A DNA stretch of 64,000 nucleotides from Siphonodentalium dalli (GCA_032622095.1 CP136067.1:137861866-137925865); one strand, 5' to 3'. Counted from the first letter of the stretch, positions 33,186-44,397 are shown. Numbers and translations are program-made. Notes: a model not told the origin generated them from the letters alone.

Positions 33186-33243
33186 AGATAGCTGAGGGCA
33201 GTTCACAACAAGGTGATATACAGCTGTTCCAGATTTGTAACCG

Positions 33244-33766
33244 TTAAAGATAAGGGCGGCGTTGGCGGTGGGTATATGCTGTTAAAATATTCAGCTCCGT
33301 CAAAACCCGCCATAAACAGAAAGTTAAATATAGACAGACTGTTCTTATACCAATCAGAAATATGGCGTAATCAGTATGCTACTGTCAAATGTTTTTCCTT
33401 TGTTATGCAAACAAAAGCAAAAAACGCTACAGAACCTGGCTTTTGTTTAGATCCGGATATGGTAAACATAAAGAGCGTTATTTGTTACTGTTTTCCTGAT
33501 ATGGAAATAATAAAGAGCATTTATATCATTTGTGTGTGATTAACCAATATAATTGCGCTGTGTTATGTAAACAGAAGCAAAACTTCTGTAGCACGAGCAG
33601 GTTCTTGTTTACGTATACCATCGTACGTCTTGATGACAATATACTATTTACGCGCTAATTATGTTTGGCATATGAGCAAAACTATATATATTTTAAAATT
33701 CCTTCTGTTGATGGCGATTTGAACAAATATGAATATTTCTGAAACGAAAACCGCCCGCGCCTTTAA
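33244..33766 (-). mobile_element. TTAA-flanked element, copy 2 of 4, with a proven target duplication
   Basis: The element is bounded by TTAA at 33244-33247 and 33763-33766, and is the reverse orientation of the copies at 339 and 43869. It begins TTAAAGATAAGGGCGGCGTT and ends CCGCCCGCGCCTTTAA. Comparison with 30401-30560 shows a single TTAA in the uninterrupted host repeat, so the TTAA was duplicated on insertion. The 108-residue frame over its left part is not conserved between copies and is not taken as a gene. Confidence 0.92.
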
Positions 33767-35339
33767 CACAGCGGTCGTGAACTTATGTCGTTTATAGTAC
33801 AATGGTCGGTCGATAATTGGTAAGCATTCTATAATAAAACAATTCTTATTCCTATACGGATGAGAATACTTCCTTGTTAACCGGAACAATACACTTGAAC
33901 ACAAACCAAACCAATATCGATCCAATGGGGTTTGAGAAGCTGGTCCCATGTACGCTATGGTGTATACATTTTCATAACTGTCGAAAGTAATGCCGAATAC
34001 TCAACTGGGGAAATATAATTAGAATATAAATAAGCTATTTTCATAATATAAAGTGTTTACTCAAATTAGCTTAGCAAGACGAACAACATTGATATAATGG
34101 GACTATTACAAATGGAAACATTCACTTCAGTACAGTCTAATTATATTATATACATGTAAGCCACCCTATTGTATTCGATGTGATGAAAGTGCGATGTCTG
34201 AATCAATTATAGCTTATGTATCGTGCCAGCATCGAAGTTATGACAGACTTTGTCGAATCTCCGATAACCTTTGAATTAAATCCGTGTTGGTTTCACACGG
34301 TCGAACTTTCATCGCATCGAATACATTGCACACGAAGTTGTCACGTTCGGCTTTCCGTACATTGGGTTTGGAAATTCTCGTTATCAATGCGCGACCTGAG
34401 TTCCAATATGTACCGTAGTGGTACGAAACGTCCGTTGGGATACCGTTGGAACCGGAATTAAATTGGTCACAACACCGAAGCGATATCTTGAACAATAACG
34501 CCGTAAAACACGGTTATTTGTTGTCCGAAGTACGCGAAAGTGAGTTGTGTTGAGAATTGACTTGTTCCATCTGCTTTCATGCACATTGGGGACTGGAACC
34601 ATAGTCGTCTATAACTCAAGTGGATAGAATTTCTTAGTTCCACCTTGTCCTATTTCAATATTGGCAATGTCTGAATCATCCTGTATACGTGTATCAGTCT
34701 TCTTGTCACATGGAATAGTATTGATCTATAATATGACCGAAGCCGATATATTATCGTATTTAAACAATATAGACAGGTTTATATGAAAGTACTCCAATCT
34801 TCGCAATGCAAAACAGGCTATAATACTGTAATTGAGTGTAACAATAACCACCCAGTAGCTTGTTGGCTATATTCCGTTTCCCAAACAAGGTTCTGTCATT
34901 TTTAATATTTCTATTCTGTATTATTCATGCGGTGACATAACTGGTTAATTATTTGTGACATACATACATGTGCATGTATATAAATCATCAGTCTTTCGAC
35001 GTTATAAGTACATGTGGTCCCAAAATGCCTTATATTTCAGTCAGGTGTCTGAATGTTTACATTGGTTTGATATTCTATTTATTGTCATTCCCGCTTTTAT
35101 ACCATTTTCATTTGCAAATAAGGATGCACAGCTGGTTAATGCTCTCCACGAATAGAACCCCGCTAATATGGAATTGTTTGTTGTCGGCACCATTATAATT
35201 TTCTATTTTATAGCGAAATTATCGTTGAAGGACATTCAAAATACATATATTCACGAGACTTAACGCTGTTGCCTTGACGGTATCTATCCTTTGGCCGTCT
35301 GCGGCTATGTCCACGGGATCCATTTCAAGCAATTGAATC
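33767..35339. other. No recognised gene; host repeat flank then unassigned DNA
   Basis: 33767-33900 is the right flank of the host repeat seen at 30431-30560. The segment 34216-34602 is open on both strands but shows no known motif. Nothing else was identified. Confidence 0.35.
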
Positions 35340-35392
35340 ACCCTATATGAAAGTCACCAGAGCTACACGTACACGCACACGCACATACTCTA

Positions 35393-35611
35393 TCAACGAC
35401 TTTCTGGTGTCCAGTTTATCAACCCAGTTTTGGAAATACACCAAATCACATTGGGCGCCACAGTAGTGGATATATAAAACAGACTAATTAGAACGTTATC
35501 GTGTGTGCTGAACAGCATTCTTATATTCTCAGCCTCAATTGCTGGCCGCTCATTTGCAAGGGATTCAATAAATAATGTGGTGCCAACAGAAACGTCAACT
35601 TCAGCAATCAA
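35393..35611 (-). CDS. Unrecognised 72-residue open frame inside the skewed region
   Basis: The minus-strand frame has ordinary amino-acid composition (S-V-G-T-T-L-F-I-E-S-L-A-N-E-R-P region). It shows no low complexity and no known domain. It could be an exon or chance in a skewed stretch. Confidence 0.15.
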   Translation of the reverse strand: MIAEVDVSVGTTLFIESLANERPAIEAENIRMLFSTHDNVLISLFYISTTVAPNVIWCISKTGLINWTPESR

Positions 35612-36373
35612 CTACCACCCATCATAGCCACTTCAAACACATGATCAGCCATTGGGCGAAGACTGCTATACATGTACCACACCAACGCCACCCTGGCCCG
35701 ACGACGCTATATCTTGACTGTTCAAACAACGCACATCAACCGATAGATTCCAGGTTGATCCACAACACCATGCACATACGAATAAAGTCAGCAAACGCAC
35801 ACATACCTCAACTTGATCTTCATCGCCAACATACATCTCTCTCTCCTTGTACCACCCACGTGAATATTAAGATATTGCAATATGTTCTGCACTGCAATTG
35901 CCATTACATAACTATATGCAACTCCATCCAAGCTTCATCCATACCAGTTCCGTCTACAGAAGAACGCAACAGACGATGCCACAATAACCATGCATGCAGC
36001 TCCGAAATATGCGGTACATCGGCAATTGGATAACTAAAAAAGGAAGGGCGAAAACTTACCACACTCACAGGCACTACATAAGCGCCACGCATGCGATAGA
36101 TAATCGACATAATGGAGCACACGGAACCAGCACCACATCTTATATGTACAAATCTGATCAGAAATGCAAGAATTCACTCTTAACACAACCACAGGACAAC
36201 AGCAATAAGGCATAAAGCGCAACGAATTTAAAGGTCAACTTGAACATAGCCGACCTGACACTGGGCATGGCATGCATACATATCTACCGTGACCATCGGT
36301 GCCAACAAAAGATCGTGTACAAGCAGGACGATGGGATATTGCTAGCTCATATAAAGTTACACAATGCCACAAC

Positions 36374-36609
36374 GCGTGTTAGAACAAGATCTGGACGGAT
36401 ATGATGTCTGGATTGGATGTGTTGTAACGTATCAGCCACATGTCCTGGGGACAGCAAGTACATTCGACCGATGCATCCACAACCCAGACATGCGTGTTAG
36501 AACAAGATCTGGACGGATATGATGTCTGGATTGGATATCTTGTAACATATCCGCCACAGGTCCTGGAGACAGCAAATACATTCGACCGATGCATCCACAA
36601 CCCAGAAAC
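36374..36609. repeat. 118-bp tandem duplication
   Basis: Copies 36374-36491 and 36492-36609 share GCGTGTTAGAACAAGATCTG, GACGGATATGATGTCTGG and ATTCGACCGATGCATCCAC with a few differences. The minus-strand frames over it therefore repeat as well. Confidence 0.9.
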
Positions 36610-38593
36610 AGTATAGTACACGGCAATTATGTTACAGCACCGCGGAAAGCTGCATAGCTTCGCACGCCGATATGACCCAACAATATCCATTTGCTAAAAA
36701 GACACACACACCACCTATGACTTGGACATTGGTTTTAAGGACTGGCAAATACATTATACGGAAAACAAACTGCCGCTCTGAGACTCGGAACCACATTACA
36801 AAGGCCACAACATGATACACACACGGGAATATTCTTGCTGCAATATGGGCGCCTGCTATATTCTCTAATACATCCAACGTTTGTGGGCACGTAAAATCCT
36901 GGTTGCTAAAACGTGCGGTAATGAACTTGTGCTGGGATACTTCAACCTACAATGCAAAGGCTGCATACATTCACGTGTCAACCGCACCAGACGCCGGGGT
37001 ACCAAACATGAACTATGTCCATAAAACCCAGTATATATCCACACTGAACAGCACCAGCCTACCGAAGAGACTCGATTCCGCAGATAAGAAACCGATATAC
37101 GCGCCATGTATGTACATGTAGCAACATGGTGGAATATTGTGGGCTCTATATAGAGCATGCACCCTTATAATCATTGTGCTAATTCAATAGGAGAGAATAT
37201 ATACGCACCTGGTTGATATATAGACCAATGCATCATGCATTCGACACACGGAATGCATGTAGCATCCTGGCTCACATATACGCTGCATTGCCGATCGTCC
37301 CAAAGTCACTTGCAGAGAACAGCTATTGAGACCCACCCAAAAACATAGCACGCGACACATAGACTAATTAATACTGTGGAGTTTTGCAGACGGCGAACAC
37401 AAGACAAGCATAACAACATAAATGTTTTGTTCCTTTCCGTTATTAGTATCTATCTTGTCCAAGGAGACACATTTCCATGGATAGCTTTCCTTGTGGTATT
37501 TAAACTTCACCTAAATCCGCAATAAGTAGGGATATCCATGTCAGCAGCACAGAAACAGCAGCATATATACAGCGTCCCGAGTTAGCAAATATACAATACT
37601 GTTACGTGCTGATATAGGCTCTGGTCATCTTGAAATGATATGGGTGTTTGCGGTTGGCGTTGTACGCGTGTGTAACAGTTGTTTATCAGATGCATGTGAA
37701 GTGTCCTCAGCCCACAATGATCCACACATCATCAACCGCCGACATCGCACAGCGATGTCTCCACGCCACGATTCAGTGCAAGCATGTTTCCAAACGACTT
37801 ACTCCACCAATTGCTCATCGTCGGGGAACTAATGCACGGATTACAATCTTAACCATATACCTGCTTAAATAGTGCAGCAATAACATGAACTCAGTCAATG
37901 AAAGCACACCACCACCTTGCAGCGAACACACAGCGCTTCACCCAGACACCGTCCAGTAATTATAATACCATTATCTGTTCATGACATCAATCAGTCCAAG
38001 CATGGATATGTTCCGCGCAATATTAGGATCACACGTTCGACACGTCGGATGCGAATTTTGGAAGGTCCCCATCGATAGTTCTGTACGAAGTCATGTTCCC
38101 ATCAACCGGCCACGAGAGCACATGTGCCACATAACAGCAGCGATATAGGCACACCAGAAGGGCGCGGACCGTCACCATGGAGAGTTCAAAACGGTTCACA
38201 ACATCAATCAATCTCAACATGTATTTCACGACCTTCAATAGACTATGAACGTTGGCACCAAAACAACATACAAAGACAACCTGATCATCACACTTTCAGG
38301 ACCCGGCAATCAGAACGGAAATTAACACCGTACTAATATAGAATGAACTGTCGAATCAACAAACAATGACTCTCTCGCAACGAAGAAACGGTATGAAAAA
38401 CATTTCAGATAACACCCCTGGTTGATCTAGACAAAAACAGTAAATTTGAAGACAGATTCTTACTCCAGCTTAGTTAGTAGATGCGCATACCATATACCAA
38501 GGTGTACAATCATATCCAGCAAGCAGACGTGTACGTACGTCTACATTGCAAGCACGTTTGGCCCAACTAGACCAACGTCTGCTCTTGGAACAA

Positions 38594-38818
38594 TCATAGC
38601 TGTGACAAGTTGTTCATGTTCAAATTGCCATTGATCCACACAGGGACGTCCGTATCACAGTATATTGATTGAGTGAACATTTCTTCTGGATCTTTTGGGC
38701 CTCTGTCCTTATTAGCCACGTGCATTGATTGTGCTGTGGTAACCATATAGCTGTTCACGCTATTGTTGGAGGTCAGGTGGATGGAAGCTACTAATATGGT
38801 GATCATTGATGAATGCAT
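38594..38818 (-). CDS. Unrecognised 74-residue open frame, possible exon
   Basis: The minus-strand frame reads through K-D-R-G-P-K-D-P-E-E-M-F-T and V-P-V-W-I-N-G-N-L with natural-looking codon use. It lies at the edge of the A+C-skewed stretch. No domain was recognised and no splice-linked neighbour could be established. Confidence 0.2.
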   Translation of the reverse strand: MHSSMITILVASIHLTSNNSVNSYMVTTAQSMHVANKDRGPKDPEEMFTQSIYCDTDVPVWINGNLNMNNLSQL

Positions 38819-39384
38819 TGATGGTATCCATATATCAGCTTAGCAGCTGAAATGAATATGTCAGAAGACCAAATTTAATGAGTGGGGTGCTAAATTGAGT
38901 TCATATTTCATCTGACACTTACATATTGCCAATTTCCAATATACCGACAGGACAGCTCCGTACATCTGGTAATTGCACAAATTTGGTGAGTATACGTGAA
39001 CTAATTTCGTACCAATTGCTGGGGCAACACATTACTATGGTGTGCACGATATGTAAAGTCCATCTCTCGAGTATACTTATTGTGTTTACGGTGATGTTGG
39101 TACTCATTTAAATACATCATACTGGAAACCAACATGACCAAAATAGTGCACTTGGGATAAATGGGGCTTCCAAAACTGTCGAAAATCTATTTGTTATTCT
39201 GATTAATAGAGTTTATATTTTAATTCTTAGTTGTCCTAAGAAGGGTTTAATATATTCCCGGATTTTGCAGAACCGGGAACGGGACTGAAAACGTCATCAC
39301 CGGGAACCGGGAATTTTCCCGGGTAATTTACAGACCAGCAGCCTGAATTTTGTTGGAATGACTAACAACTGAATATTTCGTGGT
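38819..39384. other. No gene seen
   Basis: Unassigned sequence ending in a short CCGGGAACCGGGAATTTTCC-type palindromic patch at 39270-39325. Confidence 0.35.
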
Positions 39385-39414
39385 TTAACCCTTTACCCAA
39401 CAGAAGGGCCCTGT

Positions 39415-39483
39415 GCCAATGCATTCTCTTATATATGCGAGTCGACCATAGGTCGCCTCGCATATATAAGAGAATGCATTGGC
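39415..39483. repeat. 69-bp palindrome, copy 3
   Basis: Same arms as at 23912, centre GTCGACCATAGGTCGCC. Confidence 0.95.
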
Positions 39484-39562
39484 TTAACACATTAAAAATT
39501 ATAAAATTGTTAAAGAATGTAAGAAAAAATGGTAAAAAGTGTTAAAAAAAGATTTTTTTTAG

Positions 39563-39631
39563 GCCAATGCATTCTCTTATATATGCGAGGCGACCTATGG
39601 TCGACTCGCATATATAAGAGAATGCATTGGC
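39563..39631. repeat. 69-bp palindrome, copy 4
   Basis: Same arms, centre in the inverted form GGCGACCTATGGTCGAC. Confidence 0.95.
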
Positions 39632-39784
39632 ACAGGGCATAACTGTAACTATCACAATGTGGTCAAGGAGCCGGTTCCAATGATAAACATATGTGTATGG
39701 TTCTATTGAGACAGACCGAAGATATTTTAGGCTGTTGAAGCTTTATTTGGCCGGTTGTGGCCGGTTTGTTGGGTAAAGGGTTAA

Positions 39785-40667
39785 AGACACAGCCACAGAC
39801 ACAGACACACAAGTAGGGCACATAACATATTCTTTATATTCTTATATGTCAGACTTATTTTCAGGTACATACATCAAAATAAACAAATAAAAAGCATACC
39901 AACTTCCGAAGTTCCGACCGCGTAATTTCGCGGCGTAAACAACCACCGTACTGACCCGGGTTGAAACCCTGGGTGCCTTTGTTTTATTTGAGCTCAAAAA
40001 CCCAAGTGGGCTTAAACTGGGATATGGCCCTTTGCAAACCAAAAATCCCAAGAAATCGGGACAGAAAAACTGATGATATAGATCAAAGCCGATCTAACGC
40101 CGAGTATCGGGAAATATACCCGGCTTCCATGACTTATTTTTAGGAAGATGGGACAATCTTGCCCTAAAATAGTGTTAAGGTCTGAACTGTCATTCGCGTA
40201 TTCAACAACAAATATTTAGTTATATTCTGCTCTGAGTGCAAAATTTCACACCCTAGGTCTACATTTATCAACATTTTGGAGATATAACAGTTTAGTGCGG
40301 ATTGGTCTTCATCAAAACTAATAGTTAAGACATTAAGGTATCCAACGATGTGATGTTTTCCCACTGTAAACCATAAATTTCAGTCGTGACGGCAATTCAA
40401 ACTTTGAAAATCGATTTACTCAAAATCATAAAAAGTGCACTTAGGACAGATTGGAACTGAGGTCGCGTTATAATGGGAAATACGCCGAAGTCGTAATAAT
40501 TATAACTTTTGTCTTCGATTCGACGAAGGCGCAGCCTCTTTATGTGGTATTTTGGGGCTATATAGCGCATATGGTCCCTAATATAAACTAGAAATTAATC
40601 AGATATTCCTAATCGTGTAAAACACGAACATCAGGCTAATTAACTACCGTCGTACTTGTGTTGACCT
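39785..40667. other. No gene seen
   Basis: A short CACAGACACAGACACAC tract at the left edge, then unassigned DNA. The 40640-40667 part abuts the TIR-like CCGCTGCGATCAGG block. Confidence 0.35.
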
Positions 40668-41007
40668 AAAACCCCTGTCGCACTCCGCTGCGATCAGGCC
40701 GGCGCTTGCAATGCGCTGAACAAGTATCAAAGCGCCAAGCTAAACGCATTAATGTATCCAAGAACCGATTGGTGACGCAGTTGACACTGGCTAGGATGGG
40801 AGAGGGTCTACATGATCGCCCCTGATCATCAGAGCGCCGCGCTTGTTTTGTGCATGCACAAAACAAGCGCAGAGGTTCGGCTTTCTGACCAGGGCGCAGT
40901 ACTGTCGCCGTGGCAGCGAAAGGCCAGCGACGAAGCAAGGATGCATGCAAGCTACTCATGGTCGCAGCAAGAAACCTATCTTGTCTACTGCGACTGCAGT
41001 AAGCTTA
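40668..41007. repeat. Extra terminal copy of the CCGCTGCGATCAGG element, with a 32-bp perfect palindrome
   Basis: 40668-40720 reads AAACCCCTGTCGCACTCCGC, TGCGATCAGGCCGGCG and CTTGCAATGCGCTGAA, nearly the same as the terminus at 41008 and the inverted terminus ending at 43340. At 40839-40870 lies a perfect palindrome of 32 bp, half-site GCGCTTGTTTTGTGCA. Open frames over it are GC-rich overlaps on both strands. Confidence 0.6.
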
Positions 41008-41620
41008 AAACCCCCGTCAGACTCCGCTGCGATCAGACCGGCGTTTGCATTCCGCTGAAAAGATACCAAAATATGAATAACACGCAGGAGGAGCGCGGAA
41101 AACTGTCCAAAATTGTCAAACTTTTAAAACAAGGGAATGCTCCTATGCCGCTTATCACGTTTTTATTGCGCTCTTATTACGACACATGGCGTTCCTACTG
41201 ACTATATATCCGAGCGATGTAGGAACATGGACAAATATAGTCTATTATGGATTGTTGGGTATATTCCCACAACCTAAAAACTGACTATGACTGCAGCACG
41301 CAGGAGGCGCTATTTATACTCTCCGTGCCCACGCAGATTTATTGAGAACTTACTAGCAAACTTATTGAGAACGTACTAGCAACACAAAATGACAGCGACT
41401 TGGACGCACTAAGGACGTTTATATATAGCGTAGATGAAGCACAGTGAGAGCGCGTGAGACTTGACAAAGTAGGAACGCAATGGGTCGTAATAAGAGCGCA
41501 ATACAAACGTAGTAAACGGCATAGGAGCATAGCTTGTTTTAAAAGTATGACAATTTTGGACAGTTTTCCGCGATCCTCCCGGGGGGGGGGGGGGGGGGGT
41601 CATCCACTTTTTTCCATACA

Positions 41621-41923
41621 CTAGGCCGGGGTGGGTGGGTGGTTCAGCTGCGAAAAAGTAACTTTTTTCCTGAGTGGTCGCAATTTTTTCCTCTTACAAC
41701 ATTTCTTCAATATAAATGCCTCAAAGTGTTCAGCATCATTGTTAAGGTGTGTATGACACTTAGGGCAGTGCTTAGGGGGGTAGTTAGTGTGGATATGGGC
41801 ATGATGCTTCTCAGAAATCCAGATTACGAACCAACTCTCAGGAATTCGCCTTTTACATCCGATCACATTGCCATGTACCAATGCTACTGGTTCCAGATGA
41901 AAATGGACAGTTATGTAGCACAT
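41621..41923 (-). CDS. Unrecognised 100-residue frame with C-x2-C motif, inside the 2.3-kb element
   Basis: The minus-strand frame contains W-F-V-I-W-I-S-E-K-H-H-A-H-I-H, then H-C-P-K-C-H-T-H-L (a C-x2-C followed by histidines), and a Lys/Arg-rich C-terminus K-K-C-C-K-R-K-K. The first 75 codons look like natural coding sequence; the last part enters the GGGTGGGTGG module. The plus strand is open too (41639-41929), which weakens the case. It may be a captured exon or part of the element's own protein. No family was identified. Confidence 0.3.
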   Translation of the reverse strand: MCYITVHFHLEPVALVHGNVIGCKRRIPESWFVIWISEKHHAHIHTNYPPKHCPKCHTHLNNDAEHFEAFILKKCCKRKKLRPLRKKVTFSQLNHPPTPA

Positions 41924-42361
41924 GAATAAACTTTAATATAAATAAAATGAAAAAAGATATTCATTTATCTCATTAATATTTACTCATTATACCTGATCAG
42001 ACCAGATGACTCAGTCAAAATTGTATCGGAACTTGGCATGGGACTGTAGACTGCAACAACGCATATCACTGAGATAATAATCTTGAGTCATTAAGTTAGC
42101 AATAACTTGTGCCCCAATCCAATTAGCTATTTTTGCTAATAAAATATGTTTAAACTAATAATCTTGAGATGGTGGGACCCAGATAAAAGATTGGGCGAGC
42201 ATACCTAGACCTTGAATGTGTAGATATGGAGAAGGCTGCTAAGTGGAATAAACAAAATCAGAACAGATGAGTGAAAAGAAGGGAAAGAAAATATAATATA
42301 ACTTAATATAATATGCAAGTCTAAAAATAATGTGCTGGTCATCAGCAAAATGATCGAAGTC

Positions 42362-42549
42362 TGCAGAGGGCGAATTTGGCGATACTACCCGGCATAGCAT
42401 CAACAAATTCAACCTCTAACGACCTCATTCTATTTTGGTCTCGACCAACCATGGAGAACTAGCTACATATGAGGGTCACATATGGTGAATTTGGTAATGC
42501 TATAGCCCACTCTGCTGGGTAGCATCACAAAACTCACCCTCCTTGGAGC
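42362..42549. mobile_element. Diverged relative of the GTGACGCTA hairpin element
   Basis: AGTCTGCAGAGGGCGAATTTGG at the left and CACCCTCCTTGGAGCTTATT CTGCAGACT at the right form inverted ends, with two internal GGTGAATTTGGTAATGCTA / TAGCATCACAAAA pairs. It resembles 18211-18701. Confidence 0.5.
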
Positions 42550-43340
42550 TTATTCTGCAGACTGCATATGACCGTCTTATTTTCAAGTTTCTATTTACAC
42601 GCATTACATGTATTTGTATGAATGCTTGACCTGGGTCTGGCCTTAGCACAGTACCTAGCCCAAGAACTCAGCTCATGGAAATGAAAATTAGTTTTGTGAT
42701 ACATAGTGGATTTCAGCTGAATACCTGTATTGTTGGAGAGTTTATTGCCAGGTGGTGTTGCCCAAATAATTTTTTCAAAAATCATAATTGACATAAATTC
42801 ATGTGATACTATGGGACACATCTAAAGTTACACTTTCTGTGATGAAAAGAAGGTACGCTAATGCTTTTATATTTGTTTACATGTATAATGAGCATTATGA
42901 GCTACCTTAGACAATATTTGGGGAAGAATCAATCAATAATTTACTGATCAGCACATGTATTCTGTGTGTTATTTTGGGTTTTTCCAGGTATTTTTTTAGA
43001 ACCTGTTTCGTGTTGTTACAAAAGTTGGAATGACTTAGAAGAACCAGATATGGAAATAGGGTAACTGTAATACTGACCATCAAGCTTAAATGGTGTGATA
43101 TTACAGATTTGGAGGTAAAAAGGGGGTGGGTACCCCGCATGAAATTGGAAAAAATATTTTTTCCTTCAAATAGGGGGGTGGTGGGTACCCAAGAGCCGAA
43201 AAAAAAAGTTTTTTCAGCCTAATGTCATGTCACTTTTTTCCGACCCCCCCCCTGATCCTCCTGTGTGATACTCATATTTTGGTACATTTTCAGCGCAATG
43301 CAAGCGCCGGCCTGATCGCAGCGGAGTGTGACAGGGGTTT

Positions 43341-43868
43341 AATTAAATGAACGACCGGGAAATATAGGCACAATTGTGTATAGTGAAACTAGGGGTAAGG
43401 AAATAATATAGCATTGGTAATACGTTGAACAAGAGTTGAAATAATAATTGAGAACGCTCTTTATTATCTACTGCTTTTGTGAAACAAAAGTCTGAACGCT
43501 TTTTATCAGAAACGATCATTGCAATTTTTGCTAGCCTGACGATAATTCAAAATGTGCTAAATGATATCTGACCATGGCTCATCGGTGTTCTCAAATTATT
43601 TTCTGGTACAGAACATGGTAGTTTTATGGTGTCAAAATCGGATGGGGCATCTTTAACCATATTTTACTCATGAATTCTCTCTTTTAATGGGTTCCATATT
43701 TACATATATATAATAAATGACTGGAATATCGATTGGGTACATTGGATTTTGATCGACAGAGTAATTAAACAATGTTCGTGTGAACCCCGAAGGTCAAAAC
43801 CATTAATGACCACAATCGATCTTCCAGTCATTCTTTATACTCAAATACAGGTAAATTTTAATAAAACA
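43341..43868. other. No gene seen
   Basis: Unassigned sequence. AACGCTCTTTATTATC near 43452 resembles an internal motif of the four-copy TTAA family, possibly a fragment. Confidence 0.35.
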
Positions 43869-44397
43869 TTAAAGGCACGGGCGCCGTTCGTTGCAGAAAT
43901 ATTTATGTTTGTTCAAATCGCCACCAACAGAAGTAATATTAAAAAATATATAGTTTTGTTCATATGCCAAACATAATCAGCGCGTAAATAGTGTATTGTC
44001 GTCAAGATGTACAATGGTGTACATAAACAAGAGCCTGCTCGTGTCACAGAAGTTGTGCTTCTGTTTACATAACACAGCGCAATTCTATTTATTAATCACA
44101 CACAAATGATATAAACGCTCTTTATTATTTCCATATAAGGAAAACAGTAACAAATAACGCTCTTTATGTTTACCCATATCCGGATCTAAACAAAAGCCAG
44201 GAAACATAACGTGTTTTGCTTTTGTTTACATAACAAAGCAAACACAATTGACAATAACATACTGTGTATGCCATATTTCTGATTGGTGTAAGAATAAAGT
44301 CTGTCTATATTTTACTATTCTTTCTGTTTATGGCGGGTTTTGACGGAGGTGAATATTTTAACAGCATACCCATCGCCAACGCCGCCCGTATCTTTAA
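43869..44397 (+). mobile_element. TTAA-flanked element, copy 3 of 4
   Basis: 529 bp between TTAA at 43869-43872 and 44394-44397. The left end TTAAAGGCACGGGCGCCGTT and the right end (reverse complement TTAAAGATACGGGCGGCGTT) give 18 of 20-22 matching positions. This is the clearest pair of termini in the family. Internal motifs AACGCTCTTTATTATTTCC and AACGCTCTTTATGTTTACC are shared with the other copies. No transposase. Confidence 0.9.

Larger units (their letters stand above)
35340..38640. other. A+C-skewed 3.3-kb stretch of unknown nature
   Basis: For about 3.3 kb the plus strand is visibly poor in G and rich in A and C. Many runs such as ACCACCCATCATAGCC and CACACACCACC occur. Flanking DNA lacks this bias. 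Many short frames are open on both strands (for example 35575-36033 plus and 36632-36877 minus), which the skew itself favours by removing stop codons. One internal 118-bp tandem duplication is present. I cannot assign a family. It might be an old element or a long non-coding transcribed region. Confidence 0.45.
39385..39784 (-). mobile_element. 400-bp TTAACCC element (family A), inverted copy
   Basis: Exactly the same length as 23759-24158 and in opposite orientation, with terminal TTAACCCTTTACCCAACA and TGTTGGGTAAAGGGTTAA. Palindromes lie at 39415-39483 and 39563-39631. A few substitutions separate the two copies, for example GATAAACATATG here against TGGATATCATTG-like sequence in the other. 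No coding content. Confidence 0.92.
41008..43340. mobile_element. ~2.3-kb TIR element with internal foldback
   Basis: The left terminus (41008-41090) AAACCCCCGTCAGACTCCGC...GAATAACACGCAGGAGG and the right terminus (43258-43340) are inverted repeats of about 83 bp. Within it, 41084-41200 and 41469-41579 form a second inverted pair (CGGAAAACTGTCCAAAATTG opposed). Both junctions carry GGGTGGGTGG/T-run and G-run modules. A third, extra terminus is at 40668. The central 1.2 kb is non-repetitive within this window and includes an open minus-strand frame (41621-41923). No transposase motif (DDE/D) was recognised, so class and autonomy are undetermined. Confidence 0.65.

Noticed and set aside
35575..36033. 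152-residue plus-strand frame, the longest in the window
   Set aside because: It lies in A+C-skewed DNA where stops are depleted, shows no domain, and the other strand is open as well.
40812..41201. 129-residue plus-strand frame in GC-rich DNA
   Set aside because: It spans a perfect palindrome and inverted-repeat termini of an element, with competing frames on the other strand.
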